Below are positions 20,691 through 28,233 of a DNA stretch of 41,114 nt, piece by piece. This DNA is from an uncultured Nitrosomonas sp. (GTDB taxonomy: Bacteria; Pseudomonadota; Gammaproteobacteria; Burkholderiales; Nitrosomonadaceae). The first letter of the stretch is position 1, and every line of letters begins with the position of its first letter. The stretch covers positions 1-41,114 of the forward strand of contig CADEDO010000022.1 in the NCBI GenBank assembly GCA_902826115.1, in the 5' to 3' direction. Under the pieces are notes generated by a model. The model made no database searches, was not told the DNA's origin, and worked only from the letters and a program-made list of their open reading frames with translations. The position numbers were made by a program, and so were the translations under genes.

Positions 20691-21079
20691 GATCAAACCT
20701 CCAATTGGGTGATGTAAAAAGAACCAGCTTCTTTTTACTATAGGCTAAAAATATAAATCAGATTTTGATAATGCTCGTGTACTCCTTCTAGTAAGTTGAA
20801 ATCAAGAAATGGACATGGCGTTTCAGATTAACACATACCAAGTATAAAAATACACCATCGGATAGATGGGTGAAATTTACCACTGTCGATTCCACACGCA
20901 TGCAATCATGTTTAATCGATTTGAATTACTAGATTGCACTTTTGATTTCCTATTTTGAGATTCACCCCCAACAATCTGCCCGTCATTATTGGAACCAAAA
21001 CATGAAGATCATTCCAAAAAGATAATAATCCTAATAAAATCAACACGAGCAACTCCATTGATATTATCGAGCATCCCGC
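20691..21079. other. Intergenic, RNase T2 to CxxCH lipoprotein
   Basis: About 390 bp, AT-rich. It holds the promoter of the lipoprotein gene at its left end. I see no gene or strong repeat in the rest. Confidence 0.4.
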
Positions 21080-22078
21080 TCATTGGCCGATGCGATCCAC
21101 GCGAAAAGTCTCTCCGCAACTGGATTTACCCTGAGCCGGTGCATTCACGATCAGATTTTCGAGATCAGCGCCCCGAATTAAATCGGCATTCAGACTCAAT
21201 TGAATTTCCACTAGCATCCCCAGCTGATTGCAATTCAGCTTGATGCGCTCGCGCGCGGAGGCTCCCAGCACTGCGGCAACTCGATTGAGGAAATCCTCAG
21301 TCCGCACTTCCTGACCGATCCTGCGATTCATAAAATAAGCCATTCCGGAATCGTTAAATTGGCGGGTCAAATCCACGCTGAGATCAAAGTAATCATTGAT
21401 CGGGTTAGCCTGGCAAGTCCCATGTTTATGCCACTCATGCCGCTCCAGGCAAGAACCGGCAGTCACACTGGGCATCACTTCGGCTAATGCGGTCTTTGAA
21501 TTTGGGTTTAATGGCAGTTCTGGATAATCGCAGAAATTTTGCTTCTGCCCTTTGATCTCGCCACAAAAACCATACTGCGTACCACATTTTTGTTTGTTGG
21601 GCCATAAACCATGCAACGCAAAGTGCCTGGCTTGATAAACTTGCGGATCAGAAATTTGACATTCAGGTTTATCGGGCTTGGTCTCGCAGAAAGCCGGCTG
21701 CCATGATAGCGCCAATACATAGCTATCCGCTTGACCGGCAATGCTGCAACTCTTTTTGTCGTCAGGTTCTTCTTCCGTCACTTGTGCCTGACCACAATTG
21801 GCGCTGACCCAACGTTCCTTGGGATTGGCCGTCGGCACAATCACTCGATACCAGCTCGGATGGTCGGGTTGATTCACTTCGATGGTGTCGTAACTTTTAC
21901 CCGCCAGAACCTGGGCATTATCCGGATTGGTTTGTTTATTCTTTGACACATACGCAGAACAGGATTGCTGTGCAGAAAAAGTCCCGATCGTTTTGGCCGC
22001 CCAGAGCGACTGTGCGTGACTGATTGCGAAAACAACCAATACAACTTGAAGAATAGTATTCTTGCGAAGGGATATCAT
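21080..22078 (-). CDS. Secreted RNase T2-family ribonuclease
   Basis: Exported endoribonuclease of 332 residues that cleaves RNA through 2',3'-cyclic phosphates. A signal peptide (about residues 1-28, ending SLWAA) is followed by an SH3-like/LysM-like domain (about 35-100, with WYRVIVP and RWVSANCG) and the RNase T2 domain. Both catalytic segments are intact: HGLWPN (CAS I) and EWHKHGTC (CAS II). Many cysteines fit the disulfide-rich, periplasmic or extracellular enzyme. AGGAGAAAAAGAA precedes the ATG. The natural role is probably RNA scavenging. It is a single gene. Confidence 0.93.
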   Translation of the reverse strand: MISLRKNTILQVVLVVFAISHAQSLWAAKTIGTFSAQQSCSAYVSKNKQTNPDNAQVLAGKSYDTIEVNQPDHPSWYRVIVPTANPKERWVSANCGQAQVTEEEPDDKKSCSIAGQADSYVLALSWQPAFCETKPDKPECQISDPQVYQARHFALHGLWPNKQKCGTQYGFCGEIKGQKQNFCDYPELPLNPNSKTALAEVMPSVTAGSCLERHEWHKHGTCQANPINDYFDLSVDLTRQFNDSGMAYFMNRRIGQEVRTEDFLNRVAAVLGASARERIKLNCNQLGMLVEIQLSLNADLIRGADLENLIVNAPAQGKSSCGETFRVDRIGQ

Positions 22079-22413
22079 TTCTTTTTCTCCTATCTAAGAT
22101 TAGGCAAAAATTCAATACACTGACAAGATAATGACGATTGTTTGATAACCCGTTGAATAACTGATCCATCGTCAAACCCAGCGTCAGCAGCTTATCACCT
22201 TTCAGCTTGATCGATGGATTCCTGTATGTCTATCAAAGTGGATATCGAAACTGCTGAAACCCCTGTGAGAAACAATAAAAACGCCCATACGCTTTAATTT
22301 TGATTAATGCGCTTAGCTGACCTCATTGAAGTCAGCTAAGCGCTTCATTGACTGACATATTATTAATAGATAATAAAACTCTACTTCCGGCAGCAACGCC
22401 TCATTAACCAACC
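22079..22413. other. Intergenic, arsenosugar-type operon end to RNase T2
   Basis: 335 bp with the RNase T2 promoter region on the left side and the hairpin at 22309-22343 on the right; no gene seen. Confidence 0.45.
22309..22343. terminator. Strong stem-loop after the five-gene operon
   Basis: GCGCTTAGCTGAC and its exact complement (13 bp) with a 9-nt loop, 71 bp beyond the stop of the VTT-FAD fusion gene. It lacks a clean T-run on the minus strand, so it may be a terminator or an RNA-stabilising 3' hairpin. Confidence 0.6.
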
Positions 22414-24558
22414 TTACTGATACTCCCTTCCGCGCTTTCTGGCATGATATTTTTCCACCCATTGCAGCAGCCATTGCGGCACATGTGCGCGTCTCCATTC
22501 CGCTGCTGCATATTTATTGGCTTCTGACCAGGTGGGATAAGTATGGATAGTGCCGAGAATCTTGTTCAAACCCAAACCATGCTTCATGGCCAGCACAAAT
22601 TCAGCCAGCAAATCGCTGGCATGTGCGCTCACGATACAAACGCCCAGAATACGATCCTTACCCGGCACGGTGAGTACTTTGACAAAACCGTGCGCGGCCT
22701 CATCCGCAATCGCGCGATCCAGATCCGCAAGATTGAAGCGTGTTACTTCATAGGCAACGCCACGCGCTTTGGCATCATTTTCCGACAATCCAACGCGCGC
22801 CACTTCCGGTTCGGTGAATGTCGTCCATGGAATCACCGAATAATCCACTTTGAAACGCCTAAGCTCGCCAAACAGCGCATTCACTGAAGCATACCAAGCT
22901 TGATGCGCGGCAATATGCGTGAACTGATAGGGACCGGCAACATCGCCGCAAGCTACAATATTCGGATAAATGGTTTGCAACCAGGCATTGGTTTCAATCG
23001 CGTGCTTGCTGGATATCGGAATACCCAGTGCTTCCAATCCAAAACCTTCCGTGCGCGGCACTCGGCCAACGGCACATAGCAATGCGTCCAGCGGCAACCT
23101 GATTTCCCCGGTGTCCTTGCCTCGAATGATCAAAGCATGCATGCCGTTTTCAGTTTCACAGCGGAGTGCCTCGGTTTGCGTCAGTAGATTGATGCCATCA
23201 GCTTGCAATGCCGCTTTCACCAGCATCACAGCATCCTCATCTTCGCGCGGCAGACAGTCACCGCGCACCACTTGAGTGACTTGGCAGCCCAGGCGAGCAA
23301 ATGCTTGCGCCAATTCACAACCAATCGGACCACCGCCCAGCACAATCAGCTGTTGTGGCCGTGCAGTCAGTGACCAAATAGTATCGGAAGTATAGTGCGG
23401 CACCCGTTCCAATCCAGGAATGTCAGGAACCAGGGGACGTGCGCCAGTCGCAATCACAATAGCGCGCGTGGTCAGGGTTTGGCCATTCACTTCCACCGAC
23501 CAGGGAGAAGTAATACGCGCCGTGCCCTGCAACACCTCCACTCCCAACTGAGTGTAGCGTGCGGCTGAATCATGCGGCTCGACAGTCTTAATCACGCGTT
23601 GAACACGCGCCATCACTGCGGCAAAATCATAATCAATGCTGGCTTGCGCAAACCCCAGCGCTGCGACATTTTGTATTTGCTTCAGAAAATTGGCTGAGCG
23701 AATCAGCGCTTTGGACGGCACGCAACCCACATTGAGACAATCCCCCCCCATTTTGTGGCTTTCAATCAAAGTCACTTTGGCGCGGGTAGCCGCGGCTACA
23801 TAGGCAGACACCAACCCGGCGGCGCCAGCGCCGATCACCACCAGATTACGATCGAACTGGCGTGGCTTGGTCCAGCGCGCATACAGGCGGCGTGTTTTAA
23901 TGAGCTCAATGCCCCAGCGTGCCAGCCATGGAAAAAAAGCCAATAGAAACAGTGAGACCATCAAGGTCGGCGACAAAATATCCGACGGATGATGAATAGT
24001 CGCCAGTTGCGTGCCGGCATTCACATACACGGCCGTGCCTGCCAACATACCCACCAGGCTGGCCCAGAAGAAGGTCGTACTCCGGATCGTGGTCAATGCC
24101 ATCAATAAGTTGAGCAGGAAGAATGGCAACACCGGCGCCACACGCAAGGTAAGCAAATAAAAGGCGCCATCCCGCTCCAGTCCCTGGTTAATCGGCTCCA
24201 GGCGATCGCCAAAGCGGCGCTGCACGGCATCGCGCAACACATAACGCGCCACCCACAAAGCCAAGGTAGCACCGATGGTGGCGGATATCAGCACCACCGG
24301 CAACCCTACCCATAGTCCGAATATGGCACCGCCGGCGAGTGTCATGATCAGCGCGCCGGGCAAGGACAATCCGGCCATTACGATGTACGTTGCCGCATAG
24401 CAGGCGATGAACCACACAGGCTGCGCATGGTAGGCTTGCTGCAGCGCTTCATGCTGTTTTTTGAGCATCTCCAGACTGATAAAACGCCCCAAGTCAAAAT
24501 AGAAAAACAGCCCCATCAGCAGGCCGAGCAGCATCAGTACCCACCAGCGGTGTTTCAT
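22414..24558 (-). CDS. VTT (TVP38/TMEM64) membrane domain fused to FAD-dependent disulfide reductase
   Basis: 714-residue fusion. Residues 1-220 form a TVP38/TMEM64-type membrane domain with several spans and the conserved FxxRxxP-like RVAPVLPFFLLN (139-150). From 238 on there is a pyridine-nucleotide disulfide oxidoreductase: FAD-binding VIGAGAAGLVSAY, the redox pair Cys274/Cys279 in GGDCLNVGCVPSKAL, an NAD(P)-binding VLGGGPIGCELAQAF, and the C-terminal His-Glu dyad in HTYPTWSEA. It resembles mercuric reductase and lipoamide dehydrogenase but lacks both the N-terminal HMA domain and the C-terminal vicinal cysteines of MerA. AGAGGACGGCT precedes the ATG, 22 bp after the radical SAM gene. As the last gene of the operon it may supply reducing power or handle a thiol or arsenical at the membrane; that is inference. 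Confidence 0.9.
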   Translation of the reverse strand: MKHRWWVLMLLGLLMGLFFYFDLGRFISLEMLKKQHEALQQAYHAQPVWFIACYAATYIVMAGLSLPGALIMTLAGGAIFGLWVGLPVVLISATIGATLALWVARYVLRDAVQRRFGDRLEPINQGLERDGAFYLLTLRVAPVLPFFLLNLLMALTTIRSTTFFWASLVGMLAGTAVYVNAGTQLATIHHPSDILSPTLMVSLFLLAFFPWLARWGIELIKTRRLYARWTKPRQFDRNLVVIGAGAAGLVSAYVAAATRAKVTLIESHKMGGDCLNVGCVPSKALIRSANFLKQIQNVAALGFAQASIDYDFAAVMARVQRVIKTVEPHDSAARYTQLGVEVLQGTARITSPWSVEVNGQTLTTRAIVIATGARPLVPDIPGLERVPHYTSDTIWSLTARPQQLIVLGGGPIGCELAQAFARLGCQVTQVVRGDCLPREDEDAVMLVKAALQADGINLLTQTEALRCETENGMHALIIRGKDTGEIRLPLDALLCAVGRVPRTEGFGLEALGIPISSKHAIETNAWLQTIYPNIVACGDVAGPYQFTHIAAHQAWYASVNALFGELRRFKVDYSVIPWTTFTEPEVARVGLSENDAKARGVAYEVTRFNLADLDRAIADEAAHGFVKVLTVPGKDRILGVCIVSAHASDLLAEFVLAMKHGLGLNKILGTIHTYPTWSEANKYAAAEWRRAHVPQWLLQWVEKYHARKRGREYQ

Positions 24559-24580
24559 AGCCGTCCTCTAAAAGTAACTT

Positions 24581-25543
24581 CTATCGTTTCATCTCACTGC
24601 ACGAAGCGCCATACTGGAAACAACTATAACAGCGATGATGCTTCAAACTGACCGGCACTTGCAGGCTCTCGGCCAACGTGGCGCCCAGCCTATAATCAAC
24701 ATCGTCATCCACCAATGTGCACGCATACACCCCGCAGGCATTTTCGCTTTTCACGACCATGCGACTGAATGCACACATAAACTCCCTGCGTGTTGCTTCA
24801 GTTTGATAATCCACCATGCAACTTTGGGTGATCTGCGGCGCGAGGGCTTCTATGCCGGGCGGGTGGAAGTCGGGAAATTCGATACGCGGCAAATCTGCCG
24901 GCAAGCCTGCACCGCGGAATACTTCCGAAAAGCACTTAGCCACTTTATCAGCAGGCAGATCAGGAATCATTTGATTGGCCACCGATACGCTGAATCCCAT
25001 GTCATGCAATGCGCACAAACCATCTAATGCCATCGAAAACATACCTTCGCCACGATCCTTGTCATGCTGATCCGCCAGAAAATGATCCAGACTAACCCGG
25101 AAATGCACTGAATGCGGCAGTTCAAGCAGCGATTGCAATTGTGGCAGGCGTTTGAGCAATGGCTCGGTGGCATTGGTCAGCACCATGCAGGGGCGATGCT
25201 GAAGTGCGTACTCAAGGAGTCGAATCATATCTTTATTGATGAAAGGCTCGCCACCGGTAAAAGAAAATTGCCGCACTCCCAGCGTTAAGGCTTCATCCAT
25301 AAAAGGTTTAGCATCTTCAAAACGCATCAACTGCAGGCGGTTATCGCCAGGTTTGGAACCTTCCAGACAAAAAGGGCAAGCCAAATTGCAGGCAGTGCCG
25401 GTGTGAAACCAGAGCTCTTCTAGTGCATGAGAATGAATGAAACCGCGTGGTTTGTCATCGGGCGTAACATACCAAGCCGTTGAACGCACGCGTTCTTCAC
25501 TGAGGGCCGCATTGGACATTGAAACAACTTTGGCATCCTCCAT
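24581..25543 (-). CDS. Radical SAM enzyme with C-terminal cysteine-rich (SPASM-like) end
   Basis: 320-residue [4Fe-4S]/SAM radical enzyme. The cluster motif CNLACPFC lies at residues 52-59 and the GGEP motif follows (FSFTGGEPF). The C-terminus holds further cysteines (CGVYAC, then CYSCFQYGASC), suggesting an auxiliary Fe-S cluster. It lies directly after the ArsM-type gene; a GTG start 12 bp upstream would overlap arsM by 10 bp, and I use the ATG. Context (ArsM, two arsenosugar-associated transferases) suggests it modifies a methylated arsenical, but the sequence around the cluster and the C-terminal part are not like classical ArsS, which has CxxxCxxCH. The substrate is therefore unknown. 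Confidence 0.88.
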   Translation of the reverse strand: MEDAKVVSMSNAALSEERVRSTAWYVTPDDKPRGFIHSHALEELWFHTGTACNLACPFCLEGSKPGDNRLQLMRFEDAKPFMDEALTLGVRQFSFTGGEPFINKDMIRLLEYALQHRPCMVLTNATEPLLKRLPQLQSLLELPHSVHFRVSLDHFLADQHDKDRGEGMFSMALDGLCALHDMGFSVSVANQMIPDLPADKVAKCFSEVFRGAGLPADLPRIEFPDFHPPGIEALAPQITQSCMVDYQTEATRREFMCAFSRMVVKSENACGVYACTLVDDDVDYRLGATLAESLQVPVSLKHHRCYSCFQYGASCSEMKR

Positions 25544-25545
25544 AC

Positions 25546-26592
25546 TCAGCAACACCCGCTGGATTGTTCACTCGTCACTCCATCTGCAAATGGCATCCCC
25601 ATACCACAACCTGGAAAAATACCAAAGTGCTGATCAAAATTGCCATAAAAGTCGAAATGTTGAATGAAGCGCGTGTCATGCAACATGCGCCAAGTATTGC
25701 CACACACCGGAAATTGTTTACCGGCTTCAATAAAGTGATGTTTATCCAGTCTGAACGCATGCGGATGATGCGGAATCGTGCCGCGATATACCACTGCTTG
25801 CCCATGATCCTCGCACGCCAGTTCCAGATCATGCAACTTGAACAACCGATAGGTTGCCGAATAAAAACGAATATTGCCGGTTTTTTCCGCCAATGTGGCG
25901 TTATCGATACGAATCGGGCGATCATCGACCAGGCGCGGATCGGTAAAGCCCTGTCGGCGCGCTAGCTGCAGAAAATCATTCCAATACAGCGCTCCACCCA
26001 GGCATTCTCCATACAGCACCGGATCACTCGCCAGCGCAATCGGTATACGCCGATCGCTGTATACATCGGAAAAATACAATTCGCCACCGGGTTTCAGCAC
26101 TCGAAAAGCTTCCCGCAATACCGCCGCCTTGTCCGGCGCCAGATTGATGACGCAATTGGATACGATCAAGTCCACGCTGGCATCCGCCAATTCAAGTTCG
26201 TGCAACCGCTCGATATAACCATGCAGAAAGCGAACGTTGCTGCGTTTGTAACCAAATGCTTTTTGGTGAAATCGTTCATGCTGACGCGCAACCGCCAATT
26301 GCTCTTCAGTCATGTCCACTCCAATCACCTGCCCTTTCTCCCCCACCAATTGGGACAGCACATACACATCCCGCCCTGCTCCGCAGCCCAGATCCAGAAT
26401 GGTCAAACCGGCCAGCAGTTCGGGTAAAACCAAGCCGCAACCGTAATAGCGCGTCAGCACCTCGGCATGAACTTGCGCCAACAGTGGTTTTACAAAATGT
26501 GGCAGGCCGGCATCGGTACAACACGCATTGGTTTGTAAATCCTGAGAGCCGGTCAGTGTTTCGCCATAATATTTTTGTACAATCTCTTGCAT
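25546..26592 (-). CDS. arsM: Arsenite S-adenosylmethionine methyltransferase, ArsM type
   Basis: Methylates trivalent arsenic with SAM. The 348-residue protein has the class I motif ILDLGCGAGRD (residues 65-75) and cysteines at 24/25, 52, 147 and 197. Their spacing matches the four conserved ArsM cysteines known from the algal CmArsM (44, 72, 174, 224), including exactly 50 residues between the last two, which supports As(III) binding. A C-terminal domain (VCGNTWRML...CG...) ends in a vicinal CC pair, as in several bacterial ArsM proteins. The ATG was chosen for its AAGGA site, 5 nt upstream; the frame also extends to a TTG. It is 40 bp after the glycosyltransferase gene and abuts the radical SAM gene. 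Confidence 0.9.
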   Translation of the reverse strand: MQEIVQKYYGETLTGSQDLQTNACCTDAGLPHFVKPLLAQVHAEVLTRYYGCGLVLPELLAGLTILDLGCGAGRDVYVLSQLVGEKGQVIGVDMTEEQLAVARQHERFHQKAFGYKRSNVRFLHGYIERLHELELADASVDLIVSNCVINLAPDKAAVLREAFRVLKPGGELYFSDVYSDRRIPIALASDPVLYGECLGGALYWNDFLQLARRQGFTDPRLVDDRPIRIDNATLAEKTGNIRFYSATYRLFKLHDLELACEDHGQAVVYRGTIPHHPHAFRLDKHHFIEAGKQFPVCGNTWRMLHDTRFIQHFDFYGNFDQHFGIFPGCGMGMPFADGVTSEQSSGCC

Positions 26593-26632
26593 GCTAGTCC
26601 TTGTCAATGCGTAATGAACGCCATTATGTCAC

Positions 26633-27322
26633 TCAAGCGTCTTTTTTTGAATGATAACGCGAAGCCAATTGTTGGGGGGTAACACCGCGTGCAAAGTTCA
26701 ATGCCAGGCATCGATTATGCCAGGTACGCTGCCACCAGCCATCACGTTGCCAGCGCCGAGGGTCGACAAAAATAGGTTCCGCTAATGGCACAAACTTGCC
26801 CGCTTGTCGCGCCGCACGCACTAAAGGCACTTCCTCAAATAATGGCCAGGGTGCGTGTCCGCCGATTTGATGATAAATCGAGCGCACAATAAAAATCCCT
26901 TGGTCGCCATACGGCACACCGAAACGACAACGCAATGCAATCGCCGGCTCCAGAATCCATGCCGGCCAATCGCGCGGTGCAGCAAAACGAAAACGGAAAT
27001 AACCACCGAGCGCACCTTGCGCCAATGCATTTGCCATAGCCGTTAACGGATCCGTCGATAGTTGTGCATCGGCATGTAAAAACCACAACACATCGCCTGC
27101 CGCCTGGGTCGCTGCAATCCGCAATTGTTGCCCGCGGCAAGGCTCGCTGACCATACGCCGCACTTGGAACTGAAGGCAGATTTGCTCGCAAATATCACTG
27201 TTGGCGGCATCGACCACTATGATTTCATAGGGTTTGCACGGCAAGCTGAACAATTGTGCCAGCAAATTCGCCAATTTCTCTTCGTCGCGATAACAAGGAA
27301 TCACCACACTGAATTTAAGCAT
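26633..27322 (-). CDS. GT2 glycosyltransferase, TIGR04283 (arsenosugar-associated) type
   Basis: 229-residue glycosyltransferase of the GT-A fold. It begins with the nucleotide-sugar binding strand FSVVIPCYRDEEKL, has EIIVVDAANSD and the metal-binding LWFLHADAQL (DxD-like), and then PYGDQGIFI and FEEVPLVRAAR as in the family first named 'rSAM/selenodomain-associated 2' and now linked to arsenosugar biosynthesis. It overlaps the upstream transferase gene by 8 bp, which indicates translational coupling. The C-terminus is basic and tryptophan-rich. It probably adds a sugar to the arsenical or to a carrier; the acceptor is inferred from neighbours. Confidence 0.9.
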   Translation of the reverse strand: MLKFSVVIPCYRDEEKLANLLAQLFSLPCKPYEIIVVDAANSDICEQICLQFQVRRMVSEPCRGQQLRIAATQAAGDVLWFLHADAQLSTDPLTAMANALAQGALGGYFRFRFAAPRDWPAWILEPAIALRCRFGVPYGDQGIFIVRSIYHQIGGHAPWPLFEEVPLVRAARQAGKFVPLAEPIFVDPRRWQRDGWWQRTWHNRCLALNFARGVTPQQLASRYHSKKDA

Positions 27323-28004
27323 TATCGACTATCTTAGAAGAAACGATCCGTTTTGCCAGCTCAAGGAGTGCACGCCGCGCGGGACGTCGATCCTGCGCCA
27401 ATGATGCAATCAATTGTACAAAATCCTCCACTTCATCGACATCATAGCCTTGCCCCTCGGTTTGCACCGAGTGCCCGGCCAAACAACATGCTTCCGTCAA
27501 TGCGACTCCCAACCGATCGCTGCTCCACGGCAAAGCGGACAATTCCGGCCAGGCACGACGATTGGCCATCAACACTACGCCGCCATCCCGTGCCGGAATC
27601 ACCACCACATCCGCATGTTGCAAAGCGTTACGGGTAGCAGTATAGTCAGTTTCAGTCAATCCGGGCGAATCACTGCCAATAAATACCAGTTGCCGCAATC
27701 CCTGTACACGCAATGTTTGATCCAGCGCATTCAACCGCTGGCCCAGATTACCTGCCATCTGCGGTATAACCTGTACAGGCGAAGTGATCGGTTGCGACAA
27801 AGTGCGCGCCCAGTCATTATCCTGAACATCGGCAGGAGCAATGACCACCGGACCGGGCCAATCGCACGCATCTTCCACGGCACAAGCCAATAACGCGCTC
27901 GCTATCTGAAACGTCATTTCCGATCCCAAACGCGCAGCCAGCCTTTGTTTACCGACGCCCGGAGCGGGTCGCTTGCACACTAACACTAAAGTAACTGGCT
28001 CCAT
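27315..28004 (-). CDS. DUF2064 nucleotidyl/glycosyltransferase, TIGR04282 (arsenosugar-associated) type
   Basis: 229-residue GT-A fold transferase. Seen: N-terminal LVLVCKRPAPGVGKQRLAARLG (nucleotide-binding PxPGxxKxRL), LGQRLNALDQTL, and VFIGSDSPGLTETDY, all typical of DUF2064 proteins named 'transferase 1, rSAM/selenodomain-associated'. First gene of the five-gene minus-strand operon; it overlaps the next gene by 8 bp. The internal ATG giving MEPVTLVLV was preferred because family members begin close to the first strand; an ATG six codons upstream (28022) is possible. Likely partner of the following GT2 enzyme in sugar transfer. Confidence 0.88.
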   Translation of the reverse strand: MEPVTLVLVCKRPAPGVGKQRLAARLGSEMTFQIASALLACAVEDACDWPGPVVIAPADVQDNDWARTLSQPITSPVQVIPQMAGNLGQRLNALDQTLRVQGLRQLVFIGSDSPGLTETDYTATRNALQHADVVVIPARDGGVVLMANRRAWPELSALPWSSDRLGVALTEACCLAGHSVQTEGQGYDVDEVEDFVQLIASLAQDRRPARRALLELAKRIVSSKIVDNA

Positions 28005-28188
28005 TTCTGCTATATTCCCCATATTAGATAGTTCATGATAAAACTAAATGCTTAATTACTACTCTCAACAGTCATCAGTTTGCTGCAGAATGTACTGATT
28101 TTAATTTCTCCATCGCTGCAATACGCATGGCCCATCAGGCGCCAGCGGCTTTTATCCCAGATAACATGATCTGAAAAGCTTGAGGCGT

Positions 28189-28194
28189 TATAAT
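28189..28194 (+). promoter_or_regulatory. -10 box of the ovoA promoter
   Basis: A perfect TATAAT 39 bp before the ovoA ATG. The sequence 17 bp upstream (ATGATC) is a poor -35, so activation may be needed. The 211-bp space between the divergent operons probably also holds the promoter of the arsenosugar-type operon, which I cannot pinpoint. Confidence 0.45.
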
Positions 28195-28233
28195 ACCGGT
28201 CAAAAAATCGAATAATCCGTTAGAAATTACACT

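Noticed and set aside
22414..24558. Mercuric reductase (merA)
   Set aside because: The redox motif is similar, but the HMA domain and C-terminal vicinal cysteines needed for Hg(II) are missing, and no mer gene is nearby.
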